Shown here: in pieces, positions 1-8,070 of the stretch
Layout: every line of letters begins with the position of its first letter
Position numbering within the stretch: the first letter of the stretch is position 1
NCBI GenBank assembly: GCA_963836775.1
Contig: CAWIKR010000003.1
Coordinates: 1,302,001-1,366,000, forward strand
From: DASQPR01 sp963836775
Lineage (GTDB): Bacteria > Actinomycetota > Actinomycetes > Mycobacteriales > Micromonosporaceae
Direction of reading: 5' to 3'
DNA length: 64,000 bases
Position numbers and translations under genes: made by a program
The notes under the pieces: model-generated
Told to the model about the DNA's origin: nothing
What the model saw: the letters and a program-made list of their open reading frames with translations, nothing else
Databases searched by the model: none

Positions 1-1
1 C

Positions 2-520
2 AAGGCGATGAACTACGGCCTGGCCTACGGCCTGTCCGCCTACGGTCTGTCCCAGCAGCTCGGCATCACTCCGGCCGAGGCGAGCGTGCTGATGGAGGAA
101 TACTTCACCCGGTTCGGCGGCGTCCGTGACTACCTCCGCGATGTCGTCAAGCAGGCGACCACCGACGGCTACACCGCCACGCTGTACGGCCGTCGTCGCT
201 ACCTGCCCGACCTGACCAGCGACAATCGCCAGCGCCGCGAGATGGCCGAGCGGATGGCCCTCAACGCGCCGATCCAGGGCTCGGCCGCGGACATCATGAA
301 GGTGGCCATGCTCCGGGTCGACCAGGCGCTGAAGGTCACCGGGATGCGCTCGAAGATGCTGCTTCAGGTGCACGATGAGCTGGTCTTCGACGTTGCCGAG
401 GGGGAGCGGGAGGCGCTCATCGCGCTCGTGCGCGCCGAGATGGGCGGTGCCTATGGTCTGTCGGTTCCGCTGGAGGTCTCGGTCGGCTGGGGGACCAACT
501 GGGACGCAGCCGACCACTGA
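2..520 (+). CDS. polA: DNA polymerase I, C-terminal part (5' end outside window)
   Basis: This is the C-terminal end of family A DNA polymerase I, which fills gaps in repair and Okazaki-fragment processing. The visible part begins inside the polymerase domain with NYGLAYGLSAYGLS (the O-helix/motif B region) and carries LLQVHDELVFD (motif C, with a catalytic Asp/Glu pair) near residue 120 of the fragment. It ends in GWGTNWDAADH and a TGA. The reading frame is open from the first bases, so the start lies upstream of the window. polA next to rpsA, coaE and uvrB is conserved actinobacterial gene order. Confident. Confidence 0.97.
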   Translation, partial: KAMNYGLAYGLSAYGLSQQLGITPAEASVLMEEYFTRFGGVRDYLRDVVKQATTDGYTATLYGRRRYLPDLTSDNRQRREMAERMALNAPIQGSAADIMKVAMLRVDQALKVTGMRSKMLLQVHDELVFDVAEGEREALIALVRAEMGGAYGLSVPLEVSVGWGTNWDAADH

Positions 521-572
521 TCGGTGATGGCGGCGCGGGGGGCGTGCGAGGAGATCGGAGACCCCAGAAACG

Positions 573-618
573 CGACCGGCCGGCGTTGGCGTCCATTGAC
601 GCACCAGCCGGCCGATCG
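573..618. terminator. Hairpin between convergent genes
   Basis: Arms CGACCGGCCGGC and GCCGGCCGATCG enclose an inner stem TGGCGTC/GACGCaCCA. This long GC-rich hairpin follows the polA stop and could end transcription from both sides. There is no U-tract. Confidence 0.5.
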
Positions 619-667
619 TTCGTGTCGCGATGGAGTTGTCGGCGGAGCCGCCCGGGCGTTGGCCCGA

Positions 668-865
668 TCATGCGGCGTGCTGCGCCGTGTGGGTCTGCCG
701 AACGCTAGCCGCGTTCAGATTCGACTGGGCCGCGCGCGCCGCTGCGCGAGCGGCCCGGCGCCGGCGCCGCGCCACACTTGCCATTCGAGCCTGATCGGCC
801 TGGAGCATGAACGCGTCGGCGCGCTGGGCGGCGAGCGATCCGAGAAGAAGCGGGTAGCTGGACAT
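668..865 (-). CDS. Small Arg/Ala-rich protein, unknown function
   Basis: A 65-residue protein starting MSSYPLLLGSLAAQ, with a basic stretch ARRRRRAARAAARAAQ near residues 31-46. The start is set by AAAGGAG six bases before ATG; upstream in-frame starts lack such a site. The N-terminal half is amphipathic and the middle strongly cationic, so nucleic-acid or membrane binding is possible, but I recognise no family. It is transcribed towards polA from a region that carries two similar 11-bp boxes. The strong ribosome binding site is the best evidence that it is expressed. Confidence 0.5.
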   Translation of the reverse strand: MSSYPLLLGSLAAQRADAFMLQADQARMASVARRRRRAARAAARAAQSNLNAASVRQTHTAQHAA

Positions 866-968
866 TGCCGTCTCCTTTGTCAGTGCCCGGCTGGAGCGCC
901 GAACACATACATCGTCGAAAATTCTCGGCTTCCGGCCATCGGCAGTGATCACCTAACTTCGCCGCCCG

Positions 969-1010
969 GGTATACCTACGTACGGCGATTTCGCGGCTAG
1001 GTATGCCTAG
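969..1010. promoter_or_regulatory. Two direct GGTATRCCTA boxes
   Basis: GGTATACCTAC at 969 and GGTATGCCTAG at 1000 are direct copies 31 bp apart (about three helix turns), upstream of the minus-strand small gene at 865. The sequence between them is not repeated. A regulator site is inferred; the regulator is unknown. Confidence 0.35.
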
Positions 1011-1267
1011 GTGAGTTCCTACGGAGCCACCGACAAAATCGGACACCGCGTCACTTCGAGAGCGGACAGCCGAAAAGTTCCACCACCTCCGAGCCCGGAC
1101 GACCGAGCGGCGCTCCCCAGTCGATCCAGCGGTTCCGCAGGCCAGTAGCGGTGCGAGCCGCAAGGTACGGGCGTTCTCGCAGGTCGTCGCGGCGCGGGGG
1201 CCGTCTGGCACCCGGGCGCCGCCCGTCAGTAAGCCATTCGCCTGCGACGATGCGTACGGCAAGCGAG

Positions 1268-2383
1268 ATGCACGAACCCCATGCGGGCGGAAGGCAGCGA
1301 TTCGCACTGATTTGTGACGAGATACGTGCCACGATCGTCCGTGTGGAATCCGGACTGCGGCCGTTGATAGACACAACCGACGTTGAGGTTCTGTTCCAGC
1401 GGGCAGTCATGATGGCTCGTCAGGAAGCGATGTGGGACCTCCTGCACGAGGCAGCCTCGGCCGGCGGGCTGGCGACAGCGGTCGCCACCGGCTATCTCTG
1501 CTCAACCGATGCCGACACCAAGGCGACCGCGATCGACCTGCTCGGCGTCATCGGTGAGTTTCACGCCGACCAGCGCGACCTGATCATCTCGACACTCGCC
1601 GGCATCGGCGCGGCGACCCGGGCCGGCAACGAGGCCGGCGTGGCCCGTGCGCTCGGGCGGACCGGCAGTGACAGCGCCATCGGTCTGCTGATCGGGTTCG
1701 CCGATCACCCGGAGGCGGGCGTACGCCGCGAGGTCGCGAACGCGCTCAGCCAGGCGATGTGGGCCGACTATCAGGAAGACGGCGTGCGTGCGCTGATCCA
1801 ACTGACCGGGGACATCGATCCCGAGGTGCGCAATCGCGCGACGTTCGCGATCGGCTGGCAGGTCGCGGTCGACGGCGCGGACGTACGCGCTGCGCTATGG
1901 GAGCGCACCGACGACGCCTATGACGAAGCCCGGGCCGAGGGCATCCGAGGGCTCGCACGGCGACGCGACCCGCGCGCCGTGCCGTTGGTTGCCGAGTTGC
2001 TGCTCGAAGGTGAAGCGCACCTGTTCACGTTCGAGGCCGCGCAATTCCTGGCCGCGCCGGAGCTGGTGCCGCTGCTGGCGGCCTACGACCTGATGGAATT
2101 CGGCGTCGCGGAGGCGCTGCAAGAGTGCGACCCGGCGGCCCGGCTGCGCCAGGACAACCTGGCGTGGAAGGTCTTCAACGAGGTGCACGCCCGGCGGCCG
2201 GATCTGCCGATCGCGCTTTACAACGAGCGCTTCGAAACCGGCATCTACCTGGCTGTTGCACCAATAGGCGAACCGGCCACCATCTGGTGGCCGGTCGAGA
2301 GTCTTCTGGAGCGCGCCAGCGACGATCCGGTCTGGGCCGCCGAACTGGCGTGCATCGATGTTGATCTGGCGATGATTGAGTAG
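1268..2383 (+). CDS. HEAT-repeat protein
   Basis: An alpha-solenoid protein of about 371 residues. Successive helical repeats such as LLHEAASAGGLATAV, AIDLLGVIGEF, GVARALGRTGS, VRREVANALSQAM and VRNRATFAIGWQV are typical HEAT/PBS-lyase repeats, which usually scaffold protein contacts. No catalytic motif is visible. The start is uncertain: ATG 1268 is chosen after a weak AAGCGAG; GTG 1343 and ATG 1409 are alternatives, and the recognisable fold begins near codon 45-50. It stands alone on its strand and ends before a hairpin. Conserved in actinobacteria as hypothetical HEAT proteins; partner unknown. Confidence 0.75.
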   Translation: MHEPHAGGRQRFALICDEIRATIVRVESGLRPLIDTTDVEVLFQRAVMMARQEAMWDLLHEAASAGGLATAVATGYLCSTDADTKATAIDLLGVIGEFHADQRDLIISTLAGIGAATRAGNEAGVARALGRTGSDSAIGLLIGFADHPEAGVRREVANALSQAMWADYQEDGVRALIQLTGDIDPEVRNRATFAIGWQVAVDGADVRAALWERTDDAYDEARAEGIRGLARRRDPRAVPLVAELLLEGEAHLFTFEAAQFLAAPELVPLLAAYDLMEFGVAEALQECDPAARLRQDNLAWKVFNEVHARRPDLPIALYNERFETGIYLAVAPIGEPATIWWPVESLLERASDDPVWAAELACIDVDLAMIE

Positions 2384-2428
2384 TCGTTGACCTGGCGGCG
2401 AGCCCTCGGGGGAGGACGGGGCCCGCCG

Positions 2429-2460
2429 ATCCGCGGTGAGCTGAACTCAGCCCCGCGGAT
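2429..2460 (+). terminator. Hairpin after HEAT gene
   Basis: Perfect 8-bp arms ATCCGCGG and CCGCGGAT around an imperfect inner stem, 45 bases after the HEAT gene stop. GC-rich, no clear U-run. Confidence 0.45.
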
Positions 2461-2781
2461 GAATCCAGGTCAGGTTCGGTTGGCGAACTTCGGGTTAGCG
2501 AACGACGTGCGTGAACGGCAGAACCTGGGTCCGAGCGCGGTCAAGCCGGCGATCGGCGCGGGAAGCGGCCGTACTGATGGTGCTGTCTCCGTCGCAGAAC
2601 CGAACGTCAGTGCCGATCCGACGGGACTTGCGCGTGCTCACTGTTCCTCCTGTGATTGGTGTGTTCACAGAGATTAAAGAGGATCCGGCGGCCGCTGATT
2701 TCGATTTCTCGCTGTGATCGCCGACACCAGGGCATTGACCAGCGCGTATGAACACGTGACGCACGCGACTAGTGACGCGGC
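2461..2781. other. Intergenic, no gene seen
   Basis: About 320 bases between the HEAT gene and the convergent methyltransferase. Frames are open in places, but none has a good start site or a protein-like composition. I see no RNA gene or repeat here. Confidence 0.5.
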
Positions 2782-3600
2782 TTACGGCTTGTGGCTCACG
2801 AAGATGGCCGTACCTGGGAAGACGCGACCGCGCAGCGGGCTCCACTGGCCCCAGATCTGATCGAGTCCGGCCGGCCACTCAGGCTCGATGATGTCGTCCA
2901 GGACGAAGCCGGCACCGACCAGTTCGCGGACCCGATCGCCGAGCGTGCGATGGTGCTCGACGTAGGTCGGCGACCCGGTCTCGTCGTATTCGACATAAGG
3001 CCGCCGGTCGAAATACGAGTGCACCGCGACCAGCCCGCCCTCGCCCGGATCGTCGAGGAAGATCCAGCGCATCGGGTGGGTCACCGCGAACACCCAGCGG
3101 CCGCCGGGCTTGAGGCCGCGGTGCACCTCGCGCATCACAGCCGCGGAATCATCGACGAACGGAACCGCGCCGAAGGCGGTGAAGGCCAGATCAAAGGCCT
3201 CGTCGGGGACCGGCAATCGGACGGCGTCGGCCTGCACCAGCGGTACGCGTACCCCGGTCTCGTCCGCCTGAACCCGGGCGTGCCGCAACATGCCGGCGGA
3301 CAGGTCCAGGGCGACCGCCTCGGCACCCTGTGTTGCCAGCCACCGTGAGCAGGCCGCGGCGCCGCAACCGACCTCGAGGATCCGCCGTCCGGCCACCGGG
3401 CCGAGCAGGTGGGCGTCGGCTTCGCGCAGCCCTTCGGGGCACCAGACGAAGTCCACCGCGCCCAGGAAGTCGCCGTGCTCCGCCTGGTACGCGTCAGCGT
3501 CCCGGTCCCACCACGAGCGGCTCGCGGCCCGGTTGGAATCGGCGTCGACGAACCGGCGAGTGACACCGGGCTCGCCGCCCGGGTGGTGGTCTTCGGTCAC
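2782..3600 (-). CDS. SAM-dependent methyltransferase (class I)
   Basis: A Rossmann-fold methyltransferase of 272 residues. Motif I is ILEVGCGAAACSRWL (SAM-binding glycine loop, about residue 78), followed by AVALDLSAGMLRHAR (acidic residue binding ribose), LVQADAVRLPVPDEAFDLAF and a motif-III-like HRGLKPGGRWVFAV. The start is taken as GTG 3600, which gives the usual short N-terminus before RFVDADSNRAASRSWWD; longer frames add low-complexity Arg-rich sequence. The substrate is unknown. It is monocistronic and convergent with the HEAT gene. Confidence 0.88.
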   Translation of the reverse strand: MTEDHHPGGEPGVTRRFVDADSNRAASRSWWDRDADAYQAEHGDFLGAVDFVWCPEGLREADAHLLGPVAGRRILEVGCGAAACSRWLATQGAEAVALDLSAGMLRHARVQADETGVRVPLVQADAVRLPVPDEAFDLAFTAFGAVPFVDDSAAVMREVHRGLKPGGRWVFAVTHPMRWIFLDDPGEGGLVAVHSYFDRRPYVEYDETGSPTYVEHHRTLGDRVRELVGAGFVLDDIIEPEWPAGLDQIWGQWSPLRGRVFPGTAIFVSHKP

Positions 3601-3841
3601 GACGTCACGGTACGTGGTTGGCCGAACGGCCAGACATTCAGTCGGATCTCGGCGTGTCGGTTGACGGCGTGCGCGGGGCGGTTCAGCCTGCTTTCGGCCT
3701 CGTCGCCGATCGGACGTCAACTTGTCGCGTGCGAGTGTCGAAAGTGGATAGCTGCCAGCGTAATGTCACACCGGACGCAAGCCGTCCAGTGTGGACAGAA
3801 ACTATTTATCCAGCAGAGAACCGGACATAGGGGAGGGCCTG

Positions 3842-4531
3842 ATGGCCGACACCGATGACGACGTCACCGAGGCCCACGACCAACGGATGACGGTCCACAT
3901 CCTCACGCACGTGCCGGAGCACCAGCCGCGCGAGACGGATCCGCACTATCACCTCTTCATCGCGGCGAAGGCGCGGATGAAGCGTCAGGGCCTGTGGCGC
4001 TGCGCCATCAACGACGACTACTGCGGCGGCAACATCGAGTTGCACCACTCGCACATCGAGTTCTCCCAGGTCGGCGGCTCCGATCTGGACAAAGTGAATG
4101 ACGCCTTCGGCCTGCACCTGGACGACGACAACGATTTCCAGACGTGGATCGAGTCGCCCGGCAACCTGGAGCCACTCTGCGAGGTGCACCACCGTACGCA
4201 CTATGGCGTGCACGTCATTCCGGGTCCGTTGTGGGAGCCGCTGCGCTATCGCAAGGCGCAGGCCAAGCCGTCGGCCGAGTTCGTCACTCAGGAAGAGTTC
4301 GAGGCCACCGAGGTCAAGACCAAGACCACCAGCACCACCCGGCGCAAGAGGGGTGAGCTGGACACGAAGACCGACTCCAAGACCGAGGTCAAGGTCACGG
4401 CCGGTCCACAGCACAAGGTGGTCGAGGACATCAAGGAGACCAAGCACGTCGAGGAGCGCCGGCACGTGCCCACGCAGCGCAAGCCCGAAGAGAAGAAGGG
4501 CTTCCTGAGCCGGATGTTCGGCCGGGACTGA
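3842..4531 (+). CDS. HNH-like zinc-binding protein
   Basis: A 229-residue protein with a strong ribosome binding site (AGGGGAGGG) before ATG 3842. Residues about 47-120 contain WRCAINDDYCGG, then IELHHSHIEF, then NLEPLCEVHHRTHYG. This spacing of Cys, paired His and a second Cys/His-His cluster fits an HNH (McrA-like) nuclease core. After residue 150 comes a charged, low-complexity Lys/Glu/Thr tail (KTKTTSTTRRKRG) ending GFLSRMFGRD. Activity as a nuclease is inferred; the tail suggests a nucleic-acid or protein-binding extension. No neighbouring methylase or toxin partner is present. Confidence 0.75.
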   Translation: MADTDDDVTEAHDQRMTVHILTHVPEHQPRETDPHYHLFIAAKARMKRQGLWRCAINDDYCGGNIELHHSHIEFSQVGGSDLDKVNDAFGLHLDDDNDFQTWIESPGNLEPLCEVHHRTHYGVHVIPGPLWEPLRYRKAQAKPSAEFVTQEEFEATEVKTKTTSTTRRKRGELDTKTDSKTEVKVTAGPQHKVVEDIKETKHVEERRHVPTQRKPEEKKGFLSRMFGRD

Positions 4532-4550
4532 CCCGCGGGTCGTGATCTTG

Positions 4551-4584
4551 GACGCCTTGACCCCCGATCGGGGATCAAGGCGTC
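4551..4584. terminator. Perfect-arm terminator between convergent genes
   Basis: GACGCCTTGAcCCC and GGGaTCAAGGCGTC form a near-perfect stem around CGATCG. It lies between the HNH-like gene and the convergent MOSC gene and could serve both. Confidence 0.75.
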
Positions 4585-4590
4585 CCGCGT

Positions 4591-4670
4591 CTGTCAGGGC
4601 CGCCGCAGCGCTGTCAGGGCCGCCGCAGTTCTGTCAGGGCCGCCGCAGTTCTGTCAGGGCCGTCGCAGCC
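4591..4670. repeat. Four tandem 20-bp repeats spanning a stop codon
   Basis: Four copies of CTGTCAGGGCCGYCGCAGNN, almost identical. The copy at 4651-4670 contains the last codons and the TGA stop of the minus-strand MOSC gene; the other three lie downstream of that stop. The unit looks like a duplication of the gene's 3' end. Confidence 0.85.
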
Positions 4671-5301
4671 GCGCGGTGATCCGGTCCCGGACGCGCTGCG
4701 AGTGCGCGTCCGCCACGATCAGGCCGCTGATCAGCTCCGGCTCGGTCGTCAGCGCGCGGAACGTGGTGGCGATGGTGACGTCGTGATCGGGACGGTGGAC
4801 GACCTCGATCCGGTCGCCCGCCGCGATCTCTCCAGGTTCGATCACCCGGAGGTACGCACCGGGCCGCGCCCACTGCGTGAATGTCTTGATCCAGCCGTGC
4901 TCACCGAGCCAGCCGGCGAACGTCCGGCACGGGATCCGGGGCGTCGACACTTCGAGCAGCACCTGATCCCCGACCCGCCAGCGCTCGCCGATCCGGGCGT
5001 TGGTGACGTCGACTCCCACCGTCGTGAGGTTCTCGCCGAACATCCCGGACCGCAACTCCCGGCCCAGCTCAACGGCCCAGTCGTCGAGGTCCTCGCGGGC
5101 GTATGCGTACACCGCCTGATCCGGTCCGCCGTGATGGCGGACGTCGCAGATCTCGTCGCCGGCAACGCCGCTGTGCGTCGGCTCCGGCCAGCGCACCAGG
5201 ACCGGGCCGTCATGCGGGATCTTGTCGATTCCGGTGACATCGACGTCCGAATGCAGAGTGGGCCGGGGAGCGCCAATGTTGACCGTCAGGAGAGCGGGCA
5301 T
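4654..5301 (-). CDS. MOSC domain protein (YiiM-like)
   Basis: A 215-residue MOSC protein, a family that carries sulfur or molybdenum-cofactor groups on a conserved cysteine. Characteristic pieces are AVYAYAREDLDDWAVELG, GMFGENLTTVGVDV, IGERWRVGDQVLLEVSTPRIPC with the conserved Cys, and YLRVIEPGEIAAGD. The whole protein is the one domain plus a short C-terminal helix, like YiiM, which acts in N-hydroxylated base detoxification in E. coli. Whether it does so here is not shown. Its 3' end is part of a 20-bp tandem repeat. It is divergent from rpsA. Confidence 0.87.
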   Translation of the reverse strand: MPALLTVNIGAPRPTLHSDVDVTGIDKIPHDGPVLVRWPEPTHSGVAGDEICDVRHHGGPDQAVYAYAREDLDDWAVELGRELRSGMFGENLTTVGVDVTNARIGERWRVGDQVLLEVSTPRIPCRTFAGWLGEHGWIKTFTQWARPGAYLRVIEPGEIAAGDRIEVVHRPDHDVTIATTFRALTTEPELISGLIVADAHSQRVRDRITARLRRP

Positions 5302-5375
5302 GCAAGAATCCTAGGTGGTGCCCGTCACGTGCCGTATTCCTAAGGCTTGCGTTGGAAGCATCACCTGTCGGGTGC

Positions 5376-5406
5376 TTGCACCTTGCGCCCAGGCTCAAGG
5401 TAAGCT
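5376..5406 (+). promoter_or_regulatory. Possible rpsA promoter
   Basis: TTGCAC (5376-5381) and TAAGCT (5401-5406) with a 19-base spacer lie in the 277-base divergent gap before rpsA. Weak match; weakly supported. Confidence 0.25.
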
Positions 5407-5578
5407 ATCTGATGCACTCGTGGGCTGCGCATCTCGGTAGGGAGCAGATCCGCGGTCAGCGGACAATTCAGCGATCTTGACTTGATCACCTGATCTTGGC
5501 GTCATCGCTGGTTGCTGCCCGCTGGCGGGCCCGCGGGTTAAATACTGCGACATCCATCCGACCGGAGCAACAGCCCAC

Positions 5579-7063
5579 ATGACGAGCAGCATCGAGGCCA
5601 CCTCGAGCGCCAACAAGATCGCCATCGACGACCTCGGCTCTGAGGAAGAATTCCTCGCCGCGATCGACGCCACCATCAAGTACTTCAATGACGGTGACAT
5701 TGTCGAAGGCACCATCGTAAAGGTCGATCGGGACGAGGTCCTGCTCGACATCGGCTACAAGACCGAGGGTGTCATCCCCTCGCGCGAGTTGTCGATCAAG
5801 CACGACGTAGACCCGGCCGAGGTCGTCACGGTCGGTGACCACATCGAGGCCCTGGTTCTCCAGAAGGAGGACAAGGAAGGCCGTCTGATCCTCTCGAAGA
5901 AGCGCGCTCAGTACGAGCGGGCTTGGGGCACCATCGAGAAGATCAAGGAAGACGACGGTGTGGTTCGGGGCTCCGTTATCGAGGTTGTCAAGGGCGGTCT
6001 GATCATCGACATCGGCCTGCGCGGCTTCCTGCCCGCGTCGCTGGTCGAGATGCGTCGCGTGCGTGACCTGCAGCCGTACGTCGGCCGCGAGCTCGAGGCG
6101 AAGATCATCGAGCTGGACAAGAACCGCAACAACGTGGTCCTGTCCCGCCGTGCCTACCTGGAGCAGACGCAGTCCGAGGTGCGCACCGAGTTCCTCAACA
6201 AGCTGGCCAAGGGCCAGGTCCGCAAGGGTGTCGTGTCGAGCATCGTGAACTTCGGTGCCTTCGTCGACCTGGGCGGCGTTGACGGTCTGGTGCACGTCTC
6301 CGAGCTGTCCTGGAAGCACATCGACCACCCGAACGAGGTTGTCGAGGTCGGCATGGAGGTCGAGGTCGAGGTTCTCGACGTCGATCTTGACCGCGAGCGC
6401 GTCTCCCTGTCGCTCAAGGCCACTCAGGAAGACCCGTGGCGTCAGTTCGCGCGTACGCACGCGATCCAGCAGATCGTGCCCGGCAAGGTCACCAAGCTGG
6501 TGCCGTTCGGTGCGTTCGTCCGCGTCGATGACGGCATCGAGGGCCTGGTGCACATCTCCGAGCTGGCCGAGCGTCACGTGGAGATCCCGGAGCAGGTCGT
6601 TCAGGTCGGCTCCGACGTGCTGGTCAAGGTCATCGACATCGACCTGGAGCGGCGTCGCATCTCGCTGTCGCTGAAGCAGGCGAACGAGGGCTTCGTCGAG
6701 GGCGAGGAGCACTTCGACCCGACCCTCTACGGCATGGCGGCGACCTACGACAACGAGGGCAACTACATCTACCCCGAGGGCTTCGACCCGGAGACCGGCG
6801 AGTGGCTCGACGGCTACGACGAGCAGCGCGAGCTGTGGGAGAAGCAGTACGCGGATGCTCGTCTGCGGTGGGAGGCGCACCAGAAGCAGGTGCAGTCCGC
6901 CCGCGCCGCCGACGGTGCGGCCGAGGCGGCGCCGGCCACCGGCAACGTCTCGACCTCGACGCCGAGCGCGACCAAGGCTCCCGAGGAGCCGGCCGGCACC
7001 CTGGCCACCGACGAGGCGCTCGCGGCTCTGCGCGAGAAGCTCGCCGGCGGCGGCAAGAGCTGA
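5579..7063 (+). CDS. rpsA: 30S ribosomal protein S1
   Basis: S1 binds mRNA on the small ribosomal subunit. The 494-residue protein holds four S1 (OB-fold) domains: about residues 36-105 (GDIVEGTIVKVDRDEVLLDIG), 120-185 (GVVRGSVIEVVKGGLIIDIGLRG), 205-275 (GQVRKGVVSSIVNFGAFVDLGG) and 290-360 (VPGKVTKLVPFGAFVRVDDG). An acidic, then Ala/Thr-rich C-terminal tail follows, as usual in actinobacteria, which have four rather than six S1 domains. ATG 5579 has a weak GGAG upstream. A strong terminator follows. Order polA-rpsA-coaE is conserved. Confidence 0.98.
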   Translation: MTSSIEATSSANKIAIDDLGSEEEFLAAIDATIKYFNDGDIVEGTIVKVDRDEVLLDIGYKTEGVIPSRELSIKHDVDPAEVVTVGDHIEALVLQKEDKEGRLILSKKRAQYERAWGTIEKIKEDDGVVRGSVIEVVKGGLIIDIGLRGFLPASLVEMRRVRDLQPYVGRELEAKIIELDKNRNNVVLSRRAYLEQTQSEVRTEFLNKLAKGQVRKGVVSSIVNFGAFVDLGGVDGLVHVSELSWKHIDHPNEVVEVGMEVEVEVLDVDLDRERVSLSLKATQEDPWRQFARTHAIQQIVPGKVTKLVPFGAFVRVDDGIEGLVHISELAERHVEIPEQVVQVGSDVLVKVIDIDLERRRISLSLKQANEGFVEGEEHFDPTLYGMAATYDNEGNYIYPEGFDPETGEWLDGYDEQRELWEKQYADARLRWEAHQKQVQSARAADGAAEAAPATGNVSTSTPSATKAPEEPAGTLATDEALAALREKLAGGGKS

Positions 7064-7081
7064 CGCTCTAGCCCAGTAGCG

Positions 7082-7114
7082 AAAACGGCCCCCGACTTCG
7101 GTCGGGGGCCGTTT
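7082..7114 (+). terminator. Strong rho-independent terminator of rpsA
   Basis: AAACGGCCCCCGA and TCGGGGGCCGTTT form a 13-bp perfect stem with loop CTTCGG, ending in TTT. It lies 18 bases after the rpsA stop. Confidence 0.93.
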
Positions 7115-7195
7115 GCTGTTCCCGGCCGCTGTTCCCGGCCGCTGTTCCCGGCCGCTGGTCCGCCGGCCGCTGTTCCCGGCCGCTGTTCCGTTCCG
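7115..7195. repeat. 13-bp tandem repeats (GCTGTTCCCGGCC)
   Basis: Three exact copies at 7115, 7128 and 7141, a diverged 15-bp copy, then another exact copy at 7169 and a partial one. They begin directly at the foot of the rpsA terminator. No coding function seen. Confidence 0.85.
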
Positions 7196-7276
7196 GCTAG
7201 GCCCGGGCCGGCCTGCCCGTCCCGCCCGGCTGCTCGGCCAGCTGTGCCCGGGCTCGCCTTGCTCGGTTGCCGTCGC

Positions 7277-7581
7277 CCAAGATCTGCGATCTTGGTGCGT
7301 GGCGCCGCCCGGTAGGCGGTCACCTAACCCAACGGACCTGGCAGTCGGCGGCCGGCGGGCGGTGGTTCATGACCGTGGAATTGCGCTGCCAAGATCTGAG
7401 ATCTTGGTGGGTTGGCGCGGTCGTGTGGCCGTCGACAGTGGTTGCCGGGCCGGTTCCTGAGAAGATCAGTTACGTTTCACGTCGTATTGGATAGTTGACG
7501 TCGCTATATGGCATTAACTGTCCAATGTGGCGCGCAATCTAAACGATCATGGCATTGCGTAACCAAGATCTGCGATCTTGG
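7277..7581. repeat. Three copies of a 19-bp palindrome
   Basis: CCAAGATCTGCGATCTTGG occurs at 7277-7295 and 7563-7581; CCAAGATCTGAGATCTTGG at 7389-7407. Each has 8-bp perfect arms. They are embedded in a gene-free stretch before coaE and look like a dispersed intergenic palindrome family. Confidence 0.85.
7469..7563. repeat. Possible 95-bp palindromic element
   Basis: Outer ends GTTACG (7469) and CGTAAC (7558) enclose arms ATTGGATAGTT (7486-7496) and AACTGTCCAAT (7516-7526), which pair with one G-T exception. The centre GTCGCTATATGGC resembles the centre of the 91-bp elements near 61 kb (GTCGCTATGGC). AT-richer than its surroundings. Confidence 0.45.
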
Positions 7582-7599
7582 TGGCGGAGTGCAGTCCGG

Positions 7600-8070
7600 C
7601 TCAGCTCGGTGGACCGTGACCTGAGCCGATGGGCGGGGCGGCCCGCGACCGCGCGGAGGGACGGTTCGGGGTATTGGCACTGGAGTCGCGGCGCTCGGCC
7701 GGGCTGGCACTCCCGGCTGTGGTTTCGGCGGTTGCTCCCGGCCACGGAACGGCAGCTACTGGCCGGCGCCGCGTGGGCTCGTGTCGGTCCGCCGTCCATC
7801 CACGTGCGGCCGCGCCACTCGCCGACGCCCGCCGCCACTCGCCGCCGGCCGCCAACGCCGCCGCCACTCGCCGACACTCGCCGCCGGCCGCCGGCCGCCG
7901 GCCGCCACCGCCGCCGCCACTCGCCGGCCGCCGCCACCCGCCGCCACTCGCGGCCCGCCGCCCGCCCGCCCTTAGCGTTCGCATCGTTGACGCACTAGCT
8001 GTGCTGCCCGCGCGGAGGCTGGCCGGAACGCCTCCAATGGTGGTGACTCCGAAACCGGCATACTTGGCCG
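7600..8070. other. GC-rich low-complexity region, no gene
   Basis: Between 7810 and 7975 the sequence is built from iterated GCCGCC, CACTCGCCG and GGCCGCC runs. All six frames stay open only because of this composition; none has a convincing start or product. Confidence 0.7.

Noticed and set aside
524..1000. Long plus-strand frame downstream of polA
   Set aside because: It lies over a hairpin and opposite a minus-strand small gene with a far better ribosome binding site; the composition is shadow-like.
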